DNA from: an uncultured Rhodospirillales bacterium
Lineage (GTDB): Bacteria > Pseudomonadota > Alphaproteobacteria > Azospirillales > Azospirillaceae
Reading direction: 5' to 3'
DNA length: 64,000 nucleotides
Assembly: GCA_903927615.1 (NCBI GenBank)
Contig: CAIYNU010000022.1
Span: forward strand, 234,055 to 298,054
Every line of letters starts with the position of its first letter. The stretch's first letter is position 1. Shown piece after piece: positions 1-10,230 of this stretch. A model generated the notes under the pieces. It did no database searches. It saw nothing but the letters and a program-made list of their open reading frames with translations, and was not told the DNA's origin. Position numbers and translations under genes: made by a program.

Positions 1-127
1 CTGGCTTCAATTCCGACGCTCATGTCTTACCGGGATGGCCCGCCAGCGGCAAATCAAACATTGTTGCCAATTGTTACGTCGGCCAATGTGAGGTGATTTC
101 TCAAGTTCGGATTCAGGTTGTTCCGGC

Positions 128-173
128 AAAAAAAATAGCCTCCCGAGCACCGAAACGGCTCTCGAGAGGCTCT
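128..173 (-). terminator. Intrinsic terminator after ftsZ
   Basis: Read on the minus strand, AGCCTCTCGAG and CTCGGGAGGCT form an 11-base stem with one mismatch around a 13-nt loop, followed directly by A and a run of eight T. It lies about 90 nt past the ftsZ stop codon and is the end of the long dcw transcript. The 127 bases to the left hold no gene I can support. Confidence 0.85.
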
Positions 174-260
174 TAGTCTATGGCAAACGACAGAATAGAG
201 TTGTGCTGTAACGCTGCGGCGGGTCATCGCCGCAGCGCCGGCCAAGAAAATGAGTTGGCC

Positions 261-2060
261 CTAGTTCGCCTGACGCCGCAAGAAGGCGGGAATATCAAGC
301 ACCTCTTCCTCTGCACGGCTCATCTTGGTCCGATCGCCGGCTTCCACGACCCTGGCGGCGGGCCGTTCCGTGGGCTCGGGTTCCCCCTCCTCGCGACCGC
401 GCCAACCAAGGCCGGTGACCCGCTCGAACAGGGACATGCTGCGCTTGCGCGGACGGTCGTCCCCCTCCTCACCCGGTCCCACACGCCCGGCCGTCAAGGT
501 GTCGGGTTGACTGACCGGCTGACGGGGACCCGGATCGACCGGACGCGGCGAAACGAAATTACCGTTATGACGCTCGCCGCGCAACGGACCGCCGCTACGA
601 ACCTGGGTTGGCCCTTCGTTGGACGCCCCCAGTGCCGCGCGCACCGCCGCCGCCGCATTAGCCGCCGCTTGGGGACTGGACGGTACCGATTCGGTTACCA
701 GGGTCGCTTCCCGAGGATCCAGGTCGTAGGCATGAGCATGAGCATGGGCATGAGCATGCGCGACGTTGGGGTGCATCGAAGCCGTGTTGTTCACCTGTTG
801 GCCCGCCAGCGGACTGGGGCTTGACGGTGCCGACTGAACCGGCGGGGTCGAAGCGACGTGAACCGGGGCCGCCACCAGCGTGCTGTGGTAGTCACCGGGC
901 CGGGACGCGACCGCCGCCGCGGGGGTTCCCGTGGTGATCGGCCGTTTGGGGCCGGGCAACCCGAATGCCGGGGCCGGAACCGGGGCCGGGGCCGATGCCA
1001 CCGGGGCCGGAGCCGCGGTTGGAGCGGGTGCGGCGACCGGGGCCGGCGCGGACGCGGCCATGGGCGCCTGCTGATGCCGGGATATGGCCATCGAGGCCGC
1101 GTCGATGCCGGTGGCCACCACCGAAACCCGCATCACGCCATCCATCGACGAATCGAAAGTCGACCCAAAGATGATGTTGGCGTCGGGATCGACCTCGTCT
1201 CGAATCCGGTTGGCGGCTTCGTCGACCTCGAACAACGTCATGTCATAGCCGCCGGTGATGTTGATGAGCACGCCGCGGGCGCCCTTCATCGAAACATCGT
1301 CCAGCAACGGGTTGGAGATGGCCGCTTCGGCCGCCTGAATCGAGCGCCGCTCGCCGCTGGCCTCGCCGGTGCCCATCATCGCCTTGCCCATCTCGGTCAT
1401 GACCGACCGGATGTCGGCAAAATCGAGGTTGATCAAGCCGGGCATCACCATCAGATCGGTGACGCCGCGCACACCCGAGTGCAACACGTCATCAGCCATC
1501 TTGAAGGCATCCGCGAACGTGGTCTTCTCGTTCGCGATGCGGAACAGATTCTGGTTGGGAATGATGATCAGGGTGTCGACATACTGCTGGAGTTCGGCAA
1601 TGCCGGCCTCCGCCAGGCGCATGCGATGGGCCCCTTCAAAATGGAAGGGCTTGGAAACGACACCAACCGTCAAAATGCCCCGCTCACGGGCGATCCGGGC
1701 AATCACCGGAGCGGCGCCGGTTCCGGTGCCGCCCCCCATGCCGCCGGTGATGAACACCATGTTGGTGCCATCCAAGTGCGCCGAAATTTCGTCGATCTGC
1801 TCTTCCGCAGCGGCACGCCCAACGTCCGGCCGCGATCCGGCGCCAAGGCCGCGCGTGATGGTGGTGCCAAGCTGGATGCGACGTTGGGCCAGACTGCCGT
1901 TCAGCGCCTGCGCATCGGTGTTCCCGACGACGAATTCAACGCCTTCCAGATTGGATTTGATCATGTTGTTAATCGCGTTACCGCCGGCGCCACCAACGCC
2001 AAACACAGTAATCCGCGGCTTCAACTCGGTATCGATCGTGGGCATGCTCAACTTAATCAT
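261..2060 (-). CDS. ftsZ: Cell division GTPase FtsZ
   Basis: Tubulin-like GTPase that polymerises into the cytokinetic Z-ring at midcell. The N-terminal GTPase core covers roughly residues 1-330; the tubulin signature GGGTGTG is at residues 109-115 and NTDAQAL near residue 48. A long Ala/Pro-rich linker follows, and the conserved C-terminal peptide ends in [11 protein letters not shown], the expected FtsA and ZipA-like docking tail. At 599 aa it is longer than the E. coli protein (383 aa) because of the linker, as often in alphaproteobacteria. I chose the ATG at 2060 because AGGAAGGAG sits about 11 nt upstream and the protein then starts just before the GTPase fold; an upstream in-frame start would add 35 unrelated residues. 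The linker contains a His-Ala run encoded at about 729-762. Last gene of the dcw cluster, 120 nt after ftsA. Confidence 0.98.
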   Translation of the reverse strand: MIKLSMPTIDTELKPRITVFGVGGAGGNAINNMIKSNLEGVEFVVGNTDAQALNGSLAQRRIQLGTTITRGLGAGSRPDVGRAAAEEQIDEISAHLDGTNMVFITGGMGGGTGTGAAPVIARIARERGILTVGVVSKPFHFEGAHRMRLAEAGIAELQQYVDTLIIIPNQNLFRIANEKTTFADAFKMADDVLHSGVRGVTDLMVMPGLINLDFADIRSVMTEMGKAMMGTGEASGERRSIQAAEAAISNPLLDDVSMKGARGVLINITGGYDMTLFEVDEAANRIRDEVDPDANIIFGSTFDSSMDGVMRVSVVATGIDAASMAISRHQQAPMAASAPAPVAAPAPTAAPAPVASAPAPVPAPAFGLPGPKRPITTGTPAAAVASRPGDYHSTLVAAPVHVASTPPVQSAPSSPSPLAGQQVNNTASMHPNVAHAHAHAHAHAYDLDPREATLVTESVPSSPQAAANAAAAVRAALGASNEGPTQVRSGGPLRGERHNGNFVSPRPVDPGPRQPVSQPDTLTAGRVGPGEEGDDRPRKRSMSLFERVTGLGWRGREEGEPEPTERPAARVVEAGDRTKMSRAEEEVLDIPAFLRRQAN

Positions 2061-2180
2061 GACACTTCCAACTCCTTCCTTACAATTCCTTTGTCGTTTG
2101 CCCCACCGAGTGTTCCCGGTGTCTTTTTTGCTGCCCCGCCCGACGAGCGCGGGGGCAGGTCCCAAACCTTGAACCGCACC

Positions 2181-3449
2181 CTAAAGGTTGTCCCGTAGCC
2201 AGGTGCCGACCCGTCCCAGCAGATTGCCGGACCCCGCCCCCGCCGCGTTGTTCACCGACAGCTCCGTGTGCTGGCGGGTTGCCTGGATCAGCAGTCCGGC
2301 GGCGGTGGAGAACGCGGGACCGCTCGTGGTTTCGGTAAGGCCGGCGACCCGTGCCGGCCGACCAATCCGGACCTGTTTTGCCAGGACCCGCTGAGCCAGT
2401 TCCCGGGTCCCGGGCAACTGACAGGCGCCCCCGGTCAGCACCACACGGCGTCCGGCCAATCCCGCGACACCGCTGGCGTCCAGCCGATTCCGCACCAACT
2501 CGAAAAGCTCCTCGAGCCGGGGCCGGATGATCCCCACCAGCACCGCCTTCGAGACCTGATTGCCCTGGGTCCGATCATCCTCGCCGACCAACGGGACATT
2601 GATCATCTCCCGCTCGTCGACGCTGCTCGCCATGGTATTGCCGTATAGTATCTTCATACGCTCGGCATGACCCAACGGCGTCGTCAGCACCCGGGCGATG
2701 TCATTGGTGACGTGGCCGCCCCCCACCGGAACGCAATCGGTGTACACCAGATTGCCCTCCAGGAACACCGCAACGGTGGTGATGCCGCCACCCATGTCTA
2801 TGCAGGTCACGCCCATATCGATCTCGTCGTCCACCAGGCAAGCCAGCCCCGAAGCATAGGGACTGACCGCCAACCCTTCGATATCCAGGTGACAACGGGC
2901 GATGCTGGTAAACAGGTTGCGAAGCGGTCCGGCATGCGCCGTCACGATATTCAACTGAACGCCCAAACGATCGCCGAACATGCCCCGCGGATCCCGGATG
3001 CCCCGGTTGCCATCAAGGGAATAGGTCACCGGAATGGCATGAATGACTTCGTTCTCGGAAATGCGGTGGTGCGCCCGGCCCTGGGCCAAGGCCCGTCGCA
3101 AGTCGATCTCGGTCACTTCCTGGTCCAGCACCGCCACTTCGACCCCAACGATCTGCGAGGTCGGATGTCCGCCGGAAACATTGACGAAGACGTCGCGCAC
3201 CGTGACGCCCACCATTTGTTCGGCCATATGGACGGCGTTACCGATCGCCACCTCTGCGTCTTCAAGATTGACGACGGCGCCAGCTCGCACTCCTTGCGAG
3301 CTTTGATAACCCGTCCCCACAATTTTAATTACATTTCCTTCTCCAACTTGCCCGATCAGGCAGCAGACTTTCGACGAGCCTACATCAAGGGCGGCGATAA
3401 CCCCGCCCTGTGCCGCCTTTTTTAGTTTTTTTCGCGGGACCATAACCAT
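2181..3449 (-). CDS. ftsA: Cell division protein FtsA
   Basis: Actin-like ATPase that tethers FtsZ filaments to the inner membrane and recruits late divisome proteins. The phosphate-1 motif ALDVGSSKVCCLIG lies near residue 20 and the phosphate-2 motif CIDMGGGITT near residue 217. The C-terminus (NLLGRVGTWLRDNL) can form the amphipathic membrane-targeting helix typical of FtsA. The length, 422 aa, is normal. Two adjacent in-frame ATGs (3449 and 3443) are possible and neither has a strong Shine-Dalgarno sequence. It is separated from ftsQ by an unusually wide 294-nt gap that carries a promoter candidate, so ftsA-ftsZ may be transcribed separately from the upstream mur genes. Confidence 0.97.
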   Translation of the reverse strand: MVMVPRKKLKKAAQGGVIAALDVGSSKVCCLIGQVGEGNVIKIVGTGYQSSQGVRAGAVVNLEDAEVAIGNAVHMAEQMVGVTVRDVFVNVSGGHPTSQIVGVEVAVLDQEVTEIDLRRALAQGRAHHRISENEVIHAIPVTYSLDGNRGIRDPRGMFGDRLGVQLNIVTAHAGPLRNLFTSIARCHLDIEGLAVSPYASGLACLVDDEIDMGVTCIDMGGGITTVAVFLEGNLVYTDCVPVGGGHVTNDIARVLTTPLGHAERMKILYGNTMASSVDEREMINVPLVGEDDRTQGNQVSKAVLVGIIRPRLEELFELVRNRLDASGVAGLAGRRVVLTGGACQLPGTRELAQRVLAKQVRIGRPARVAGLTETTSGPAFSTAAGLLIQATRQHTELSVNNAAGAGSGNLLGRVGTWLRDNL

Positions 3450-3608
3450 AGCTTAAACTCGCGGATCGAAGGCGGCAGCCGGCTGCACCGCTGCGTTGCG
3501 GCACGATAACAACATAATACAGACCCACTCGTCAAGAACCTTAAATACTGGCAGGTATAAAGAAGCTATCGACAACATGGCTATAGATCTCTTTAAAATT
3601 ATATGCAG

Positions 3609-3637
3609 ATTATAGCGACTTTGCGTGGTTATGTATA
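3609..3637 (-). promoter_or_regulatory. Candidate sigma70 promoter for ftsA-ftsZ
   Basis: On the minus strand, TATACA and a perfect TATAAT are separated by 17 nt, about 160 nt upstream of ftsA, inside an A+T-rich stretch that is unusual for this window. Internal promoters before ftsA or ftsZ are well known in other bacteria. No TTAA-N7-TTAA CtrA box was found in the gap. Confidence 0.5.
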
Positions 3638-3743
3638 CCCCTATTATCGACGACCTGACCCGATTCGGCGCTTCGGCTGCGAACCAAATCTGTCGGAAAT
3701 GCCATCGCAGCCGGGTTTTGTTTGATCCGTCTTTGGCCGATAG

Positions 3744-4625
3744 TCATATCTTTTCCCCCGGAAGCTTTCGTCGTTGTGCCGCATTTTCGCTGGTCTGGAC
3801 GATCAGCCGATCAGGTAAACGCATGTCAATAGCGACAATGTCGCGATCGAACAGCGATTCACTAGTAACCAATTCGCTCAGGCGATGCAAGGCACCGGCA
3901 TAATCGAATTCCGGTAAACGCACATTGATGTTGTTATCAAGCCTCAGGTCCCATCGACGTCCACCCACCCAAACCGCGGCGCCCAAATGAGACGACAGCA
4001 GCGGCTCCGAGCCCAACAACGCCAACAGATCCGGCGCGTGCTCGGGCGCCCCCCGGCCAACGATGATCGGGAGCTTGTCAAAACGTTCGATCCCTTGATC
4101 GGCTAGGACTGTGCCGCCCCGATCGATCAGCACCACCTTGCCGTCGACTTGCCACAGCGCCATCGGCCGACGCTCGGTCAACCGGATAAAGACAAGATCT
4201 GGAAGCCGTCTCTCAACGGTTGCCGAAGCAATCCATGGAAGATGTTCCAATTGTGTCCGGGCACGGTCTAAACTGAAACCGAGAATCGGGTCGCCGCGCC
4301 GCAGGTGGATCGCCGTCAGCAAATCGGCCTTTTCCGAACCGCTCCGGCCTTCGACGAAGACCTCGTCGACCCGAAATCCGACACCTGCGGTAACCTGCAT
4401 CACCGAGTTGCCAAAGCCGTCGGCGATCCGCTGGGCCAGTCCGGCGTGCCACAGCCAGAAACTGCCCCCCGCAACGCCGATCGCCAGCACCGTCATGATG
4501 GTAAAGCGCACCGCCGGCACCGCCCAGCGCGGCCAGGCCCGATGCCGGTTGGCGCGTTCCACCGCCCGGGACACCACCTGACGGCCCGGCGAATTCTGGA
4601 AAGTGGTTTTGTTCACCCTTGCCAT
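3744..4625 (-). CDS. ftsQ: Cell division protein FtsQ
   Basis: Bitopic inner-membrane divisome protein linking early and late division proteins. It has a short basic cytoplasmic N-terminus, one membrane segment at about residues 40-63 (AVRFTIMTVLAIG...), then a POTRA-type domain (VDEVFVEGRSG onwards) and the FtsQ/DivIB beta domain ending before residue 293. I use the ATG at 4625 because GGAG lies 8 nt upstream. It overlaps the end of ddl by 13 nt, which fits translational coupling; an ATG 21 nt further upstream lies deeper in ddl. The gene stops at 3744, after which a 294-nt gap separates it from ftsA. Confidence 0.94.
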   Translation of the reverse strand: MARVNKTTFQNSPGRQVVSRAVERANRHRAWPRWAVPAVRFTIMTVLAIGVAGGSFWLWHAGLAQRIADGFGNSVMQVTAGVGFRVDEVFVEGRSGSEKADLLTAIHLRRGDPILGFSLDRARTQLEHLPWIASATVERRLPDLVFIRLTERRPMALWQVDGKVVLIDRGGTVLADQGIERFDKLPIIVGRGAPEHAPDLLALLGSEPLLSSHLGAAVWVGGRRWDLRLDNNINVRLPEFDYAGALHRLSELVTSESLFDRDIVAIDMRLPDRLIVQTSENAAQRRKLPGEKI

Positions 4626-5539
4626 GCCGCATTCTCCACGATCCACGTTACAAGTTCGTGATAGGAGATGCCGAGATGCGCTGCTTGCTCGGGCACCAGC
4701 GAGAGCGGCGTCATCCCTGGTTGCGTGTTAACCTCCAAAAAGCACAGACCCTCGGTACCGGGACGGGATGGATCGAAGCGGAAGTCGCTGCGGCTGACGC
4801 CACGGCAACCCAACGTCCGATGCACCACCAACGCCAGTCGCATCGCCTCCTCGGCGATCCCGGGCGGCAGCATCGCCGGCACCACATGGTGAGCATGACC
4901 GGCGGTATACTTGGCGACATAGTCAAAAATGCTGCCGTCGAACACGATCTCGGTCACGGCCAGCGGGCGATCCCCCATCACCCCCACGGTCAACTCCCGG
5001 CCGGGGATGAATTCTTCCACCAGCACCCGGCTGCCTTTGGCCCAAATCTGCTCCAGCACCGCTTCGGTGACGGGAGCCCCGTCCCGTTCGACCAGGGTCA
5101 CACCGACCGTCGACCCCTCATCCACCGGTTTCACCACGTACGGCGGCGGAAGCGGGTGCCCACCGGTAATAGCGCCGCGTTCCAGCACCACCCCTCGCGG
5201 GGAACGCACACCGGCTGCGGCAACCAGCCGCTTGGTCATGTCCTTGTCCATGGCCACCGCCGAGGCCAACACCCCGGAATGGCTATAGGGAATGCCCATG
5301 ATTTCCAACACGCCCTGGACGCAGCCGTCTTCACCGCCGCGGCCGTGCAGGGCATTGAAGACCACATCGGGACGAGGCGTCAGGGCCCGCCGCAAGGCCT
5401 CAAGGTCCCGGGTCAGGTCAATGGTGGTGACCCGATAACCGTTCTCCGCCAAAGCGGCGGCAACTGCGGCCCCACTGACCAGCGAGACCTCCCGTTCGGC
5501 GGACCAGCCACCCATTAACACGGCCACATGACGGCTCAT
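4613..5539 (-). CDS. ddl: D-alanine--D-alanine ligase
   Basis: ATP-grasp ligase that joins two D-Ala to make the dipeptide added by MurF. Visible elements are the N-terminal GGWSAEREVSLVSG, LHGRGGEDGCVQG, the ATP-binding region YVVKPVDEGSTVGV near residue 133, and the C-terminal FLEVNTQPGMTPLSLVPE. At 308 aa it is the usual size for a DdlB. The start is preceded by AAGGAGAG and overlaps the murB stop as ATGA. The gene order murB-ddl-ftsQ is standard for alphaproteobacterial dcw clusters. Confidence 0.97.
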   Translation of the reverse strand: MSRHVAVLMGGWSAEREVSLVSGAAVAAALAENGYRVTTIDLTRDLEALRRALTPRPDVVFNALHGRGGEDGCVQGVLEIMGIPYSHSGVLASAVAMDKDMTKRLVAAAGVRSPRGVVLERGAITGGHPLPPPYVVKPVDEGSTVGVTLVERDGAPVTEAVLEQIWAKGSRVLVEEFIPGRELTVGVMGDRPLAVTEIVFDGSIFDYVAKYTAGHAHHVVPAMLPPGIAEEAMRLALVVHRTLGCRGVSRSDFRFDPSRPGTEGLCFLEVNTQPGMTPLSLVPEQAAHLGISYHELVTWIVENAAWQG

Positions 5540-6498
5540 GACATCTCTCCTTCAGGCGGGATCGTCGCGGCAACGCCGATCCGCTTGATTTCCCACTCCA
5601 AACGGACGCCCGAGGTTTCGAACACCCGCCGTCGGACCTCTTCGCCCAACCGCTCCAGATCGGCGGCGGAGGCGGTCCCAAGATTCAGGAGGAAGTTGCA
5701 ATGCTTTTCCGAGACCTGGGCACCGCCCAAGGTCAGGCCGCGACACCCCGCCTGGTCAATCAACGCCCACGCCTTGTGCCCAGGCGGATTGGCGAAGGTC
5801 GAGCCGCCGGTCCGCGCGCGCACCGGTTGACTCCCGAGGCGCTGGCGGGCGATGTCATCCATCCGGGCGCCGATTTCCGCGGGTGTGCCCGGTGCGCCCG
5901 ACAGCAGCGCGCCCACGAACAGCCAGTCGGCCGGCGCGCCGCACTGACGGTAGCCGAACCCAAGCTGGTCGACCGGCACCCGATGGCGGCCGCCCGACCG
6001 GTCGATGGCCTCGGCCGAAACCAAAATGTCCGCCAGTTCACGGCCATAGGCGCCGGCATTCATGCGCAGTGCCCCGCCTATGGTCCCGGGGATGCCGGAC
6101 AGGAACTCGAGGCCGGCAACACCCGCCTGACAGGCCGCCTGGGCCACGGTCAGATCGAGCGCGCCCGCCCCCACCGTAACCTCGGTTCCCGCAACCGTGA
6201 TCCCGGCAAACGAACCGCCCAGCCGCACCACCACCCCGGGAACACCCCCGTCCCGGACCAGCAGATTGGAACCGACGCCGATCACCGTCACCGGCACCTC
6301 GGGCGGACACGCTGCCAGGAACAGCGCCAGATCATCCCGATCGGCCGGACGGAACAGAACCTCGGCCGGACCGCCCACCCGAAACCACGTCACCCCGGCC
6401 AGCGGCGCACGGGCACTCAACCGGCCACGGACCGGCGGCAAGCGGCTGATCAAGGAGTCCGAAGGTGACGGAACCGTCATGGCCGGCTCTGCGCTCAT
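5536..6498 (-). CDS. murB: UDP-N-acetylenolpyruvoylglucosamine reductase MurB
   Basis: FAD-dependent, NADPH-using reductase that converts UDP-GlcNAc-enolpyruvate to UDP-MurNAc in the cytoplasm. FAD-binding features include [30 protein letters not shown] and [19 protein letters not shown]. The C-terminal domain has [14 protein letters not shown] with the conserved Ser, then [10 protein letters not shown]. The length is 320 aa. The ATG at 6498 overlaps the murC stop as ATGA; a second in-frame ATG 18 nt downstream is possible but loses the coupling. Confidence 0.97.
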   Translation of the reverse strand: MSAEPAMTVPSPSDSLISRLPPVRGRLSARAPLAGVTWFRVGGPAEVLFRPADRDDLALFLAACPPEVPVTVIGVGSNLLVRDGGVPGVVVRLGGSFAGITVAGTEVTVGAGALDLTVAQAACQAGVAGLEFLSGIPGTIGGALRMNAGAYGRELADILVSAEAIDRSGGRHRVPVDQLGFGYRQCGAPADWLFVGALLSGAPGTPAEIGARMDDIARQRLGSQPVRARTGGSTFANPPGHKAWALIDQAGCRGLTLGGAQVSEKHCNFLLNLGTASAADLERLGEEVRRRVFETSGVRLEWEIKRIGVAATIPPEGEMS

Positions 6499-7919
6499 TG
6501 CGGGCGCCCCCGTTCATACAGGCGGGCCAGTTCGGCCGGCAAACTGTTGGCCCAACCGCTGATGGTGCCGGCGCCCAGACAAACCACCAGATCACCGGGC
6601 TCCGCCGCCGCCACCACCAGTTCGGCCAACTGCTCCGGCCCGGGCAACGGCACCACATGGCGATGGCCGCGCAGGCGCAGGCCTTCGACCAGGGCATCAC
6701 GATCGACGCCTGGGATCGGCGCCTCGCCGGCCGGGTAAACATCCGCCACGAACACCATGTCGGCATCGTTGAAACAGGTGCAGAAATCTTCAAATAAGCT
6801 TTGCAGACGAGAATAACGATGAGGTTGGACCACCGCGAGCACCCGGCCCCGGCCAGCGGTGCATGCCGCCCGCAAGACCGCGGCAATCTCGACCGGGTGG
6901 TGACCGTAATCGTCAATCACCGCCACCCCGCCGGCCTCCCCGGTCCGGGTAAAGCGGCGTTTGACCCCGGAGAACCGGCTGAGCGCCAGACGCATCACTT
7001 CGGGGTCCAGCCCCATCTCATAGCCGACCGCCAGCGCCGCCAGGGAATTCAGAACGTTGTGCATACCGAACATCGGCAGCGTCACCCCGCTCAGCACGAT
7101 ATCCTCGCCACCGCGGCGGCAGGCCAGCACCACCTCAAAACGGGCACCCTCCGGCCCCAATTCAACGGCGCGCGCCCGCACCTGGGCCTGCGGGCTGAAA
7201 CCGTAGGTGACGATCCGACGATCGGAAACCCGTGGAATCATCGCCTGAACCTCGGGGTGATCCAGGCACAGCACCGCAAAACCGTAGAACGGGATATTCT
7301 GAACGAAGCTGTCGAAGGCTTCGCGGACCCGGTCAAACGTGCCGTAGAAATCCAGGTGTTCCGGATCAATATTGGTGACGACGGCGATGGTCGCCGGCAG
7401 CTTGACGAAGGTGCCGTCCGATTCGTCGGCTTCAACGACCATCCACTCGCCGGCTCCGAGTCGCGAGTTGGTGCCGTAGGCATTAATGATGCCACCGTTG
7501 ATCACGGTCGGATCCAGCTCGGCCGTTTCCAGCAAGGATGCAACCATTGATGTCGTTGTCGTCTTGCCATGAGTGCCGCCAATCGCGATTGACCATTTAA
7601 GTCGCATCAATTCGCCCAGCATTTCGGCACGGCGAACGACCGGCAAGTGCGCAGTACGCGCGGCAACGACCTCAGGATTGTCTCGCTTGATGGCCGATGA
7701 TACAACGATCACACTGGCCTTGCCTAGGTTCTCGGCGCGGTGTCCGATAAAAACCTCGATCCCCTGCGCCCGCAGGCGCTTGACGTTGGCGCTTTCAGCC
7801 ACGTCGGAACCCTGCACCGCATAGCCCAGATTCTTCAGCACCTCGGCGATGCCGCTCATGCCGATGCCGCCGATGCCGACGAAGTGAATCAGTCCGATAG
7901 TCAACGGCAAGGCTCTCAT
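6495..7919 (-). CDS. murC: UDP-N-acetylmuramate--L-alanine ligase MurC
   Basis: First amino-acid-adding Mur ligase; ATP-dependent addition of L-Ala to UDP-MurNAc. The N-terminal Rossmann part reads [18 protein letters not shown]. The ATP P-loop [12 protein letters not shown] is near residue 115, EADESDGTF is the Mg/ATP motif, and [10 protein letters not shown] marks the C-terminal domain. At 474 aa it is typical. The start lies at 7919, overlapping the murG stop at 7916 as ATGA, within the coupled block murG-murC-murB-ddl. Confidence 0.98.
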   Translation of the reverse strand: MRALPLTIGLIHFVGIGGIGMSGIAEVLKNLGYAVQGSDVAESANVKRLRAQGIEVFIGHRAENLGKASVIVVSSAIKRDNPEVVAARTAHLPVVRRAEMLGELMRLKWSIAIGGTHGKTTTTSMVASLLETAELDPTVINGGIINAYGTNSRLGAGEWMVVEADESDGTFVKLPATIAVVTNIDPEHLDFYGTFDRVREAFDSFVQNIPFYGFAVLCLDHPEVQAMIPRVSDRRIVTYGFSPQAQVRARAVELGPEGARFEVVLACRRGGEDIVLSGVTLPMFGMHNVLNSLAALAVGYEMGLDPEVMRLALSRFSGVKRRFTRTGEAGGVAVIDDYGHHPVEIAAVLRAACTAGRGRVLAVVQPHRYSRLQSLFEDFCTCFNDADMVFVADVYPAGEAPIPGVDRDALVEGLRLRGHRHVVPLPGPEQLAELVVAAAEPGDLVVCLGAGTISGWANSLPAELARLYERGRPQ

Positions 7920-9109
7920 TCGGCCGCCTCCCAGATTTGTCGATGGTTGCGATGGGTCCGAGAGCCGGGACCGTGGGCCACTTCAACCACCGTGTCGGCC
8001 AGCCGTTGGGCCGCGTCGGGTGCGCCCCAACCGCGGGCCACCGCCGCCGCCAACGCCAGATCGGCAGGTTGCCCAAGCAGCGTTTCCAGCCGGTCGGCCA
8101 ATGACCGGGGGGTGAAGTCGGGTTGTGCCATCAACCAGGCGCCGCCCGCTTGGGCCAGGGCCCGGGCGTTGGCGCTCTGGTGATCGTCCATGGCGTGAGG
8201 ATAGGGCACCAGGATGGCGGGCCGGCCCACGGCCGTCAGCTCGGCCATGGTCGATGCGCCGGCCCGGCACATCACCAGATGCGCCCCGGCCAGCCGGGCC
8301 GGCACGTCCTGAAAGAAGCTGGAAAGCTCGGCGGCGCCGACCCCGAGCCCTTCATAAGCGGCCGACACCCCGTCGAGGTCTTCGGGCCGGCACTGCTGGG
8401 ACACCACCAGACGCGCCCGCAGGTCCGCCGGTAACAGCGCCAGCGCCGCCGGAACCACCTCGCTGAACACCCGGGCGCCCTGGCTGCCGCCGATCACCAA
8501 CAGCCGGATCGGGCCAATCTCCTCGGGGGGCGCGTAAAAGGTATCGCGGACCGCGGCCACCGCCGGGCGTACCGGGTTACCGGTGCGCACGCTCACGTCC
8601 CGGCACGAGCCCGGCATGCCGGCCACCACCGGAAACGAGATCGCCAGCCGGCAGACCCCCCGCGCCATCCAACGGTTGGCACGGCCGAGCACCGCGTTCT
8701 GTTCATGGAGCACCACCGGCACACCGGCCAACCGGGCCGCCAAAACGGTCGGCAAGGACGGATAGCCGCCAAAACCGACCACCACCACCGGTTTGTGCCG
8801 CCGGATCTGCCGCAACGCCTGGAAAACGCCGATCCCCAACACCGCGACGGTGCGCAATCGGCCGAGCAAACCCGGTTCCAGAGTCGCGGCATACACGCGA
8901 TGAACCGGAACCGCCGGCAATGCACCGCCAAAGGCCCGGCCACGGCGATCGGTCACCAGCACCACCGGTTGGCTCCGCGCCAGCAATTCCCGGGCCAGGG
9001 CCTCGGCCGGAAACAGATGGCCGCCAGTCCCCCCGGCCGCCAGCATCACCGGCGCCGCCTTCGGCGCGCCCATCATGACCACCGGTTCAAGCGCGATGCC
9101 CTCGGTCAT
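7916..9109 (-). CDS. murG: Lipid II synthase MurG
   Basis: GT28 glycosyltransferase at the inner face of the membrane; transfers GlcNAc from UDP-GlcNAc to lipid I to give lipid II. The N-terminal glycine loop is [15 protein letters not shown], then [14 protein letters not shown], the second glycine loop [11 protein letters not shown], and the UDP-sugar site [15 protein letters not shown]. The 397 aa include about 20 extra residues before the glycine loop. I keep the start at 9109 because it overlaps the ftsW stop as ATGA; ATGs just downstream remain possible. Confidence 0.97.
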   Translation of the reverse strand: MTEGIALEPVVMMGAPKAAPVMLAAGGTGGHLFPAEALARELLARSQPVVLVTDRRGRAFGGALPAVPVHRVYAATLEPGLLGRLRTVAVLGIGVFQALRQIRRHKPVVVVGFGGYPSLPTVLAARLAGVPVVLHEQNAVLGRANRWMARGVCRLAISFPVVAGMPGSCRDVSVRTGNPVRPAVAAVRDTFYAPPEEIGPIRLLVIGGSQGARVFSEVVPAALALLPADLRARLVVSQQCRPEDLDGVSAAYEGLGVGAAELSSFFQDVPARLAGAHLVMCRAGASTMAELTAVGRPAILVPYPHAMDDHQSANARALAQAGGAWLMAQPDFTPRSLADRLETLLGQPADLALAAAVARGWGAPDAAQRLADTVVEVAHGPGSRTHRNHRQIWEAAE

Positions 9110-10230
9110 TGGCGATCCCCCAGTCCAAAACGCCGCCGGGTTAACGCCAGCACCATGCCCATGCCGAAGCCCAGGGCGATCAGCGACGAGCCGCCGTAGC
9201 TGACGAAGGGCAGCGTCATACCCTTGGCCGGCAGCAGGTGCAATGACGATGACATATTGATGAATGCCTGCATACCGAACTGGACCAGCAGACCCGCCGC
9301 CGCCAGCAGCACGAACAGGTTGGAATCCTTCAGAAGTCGGGAAAAGCCGCGCAGAACGATGAAGCCGAAGAGTGCGACCAGCAAAAGAGTCCAGATCAGC
9401 CCCAGTTCCTCGCCCGATACCGCGAAGATGAAATCGGCATGGGCATCGGGAAGCTGCATCTTGACCGTCCCCTGCCCCGGGCCGGTTCCGAACACACCGC
9501 CATTGGCGAACGCCTCCATGGAGCGTGTAACCTGATAGGTGTCGCCACTGGCCGGATCCAGAAAGCGGTCGATCCGGCTATGGACGTGAGGCAACAGATG
9601 GTACGCGCCCACCAGCCCGACGCAGCCCAAGCCGATCAGGATGACCACGAAACCGATATTGAGCCCGGCCAGGAAGAACTGGCAGAACCACACCACCGAG
9701 ACCACACAGGCCATGCCCAAATCCGGCTGCTTGATCAGGAGTCCGACCACCAGCGCCCACAGCAGGAAGGCCGCGAGGTTGCCGTGAAAGCCGGGGGTCG
9801 TTTTCTGGAGCGAGAACATCCAGGCCGCAACCACCGCAAAGGCGGGCTTGAGGAACTCCGACGGCTGAATCGACAGGCCGGGCAAATGAATCCAACGGCG
9901 CGCACCCTTGATCTCGACCCCGATCACCATGGTGGCCGCCGTCAGCACCAGCGCCACCAAGAACACCGCCAACGCCGCCCGGCGCACGCCCCGCGGCGTC
10001 AACAGCGACACCGCGATCATCAGCACCAGGGACGGCAGCAGCATGGCCAGGTGATGCTCGACGAAGTGATAGGTGTCGAGACCGATGCGGTCGGCCACCG
10101 CCGGGCTGGCGGCCATGATCAGGATGATCCCATAGCCCACCAGCACCGCCAAAGCCGCCAGCATCCAGCGGTCGACGGTCCACCACCACCGTCCGAAAAT
10201 GGATTGATCGGTACGGTCGAAGGCGATCAT
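9106..10230 (-). CDS. ftsW: SEDS glycosyltransferase FtsW
   Basis: Polytopic SEDS-family peptidoglycan polymerase of the divisome, working with the FtsI transpeptidase. Around ten hydrophobic segments are visible. Family motifs include KGARRWIHLPGLSIQPSEF, the large periplasmic loop with DPASGDTYQ, and FVSYGGSSLIALG near the C-terminus. The length of 374 aa is normal. The start overlaps the murD stop as ATGA. Its position between murD and murG is canonical. Confidence 0.97.
   Translation of the reverse strand: MIAFDRTDQSIFGRWWWTVDRWMLAALAVLVGYGIILIMAASPAVADRIGLDTYHFVEHHLAMLLPSLVLMIAVSLLTPRGVRRAALAVFLVALVLTAATMVIGVEIKGARRWIHLPGLSIQPSEFLKPAFAVVAAWMFSLQKTTPGFHGNLAAFLLWALVVGLLIKQPDLGMACVVSVVWFCQFFLAGLNIGFVVILIGLGCVGLVGAYHLLPHVHSRIDRFLDPASGDTYQVTRSMEAFANGGVFGTGPGQGTVKMQLPDAHADFIFAVSGEELGLIWTLLLVALFGFIVLRGFSRLLKDSNLFVLLAAAGLLVQFGMQAFINMSSSLHLLPAKGMTLPFVSYGGSSLIALGFGMGMVLALTRRRFGLGDRQ

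Noticed and set aside
54..245. 63-codon minus-strand frame after ftsZ
   Set aside because: It runs through the intrinsic terminator stem and has no ribosome site.
858..2198. 446-codon plus-strand frame opposite ftsZ
   Set aside because: Shadow of ftsZ on the opposite strand in G+C-rich DNA; Arg/Gly/His-rich composition and no ribosome site.
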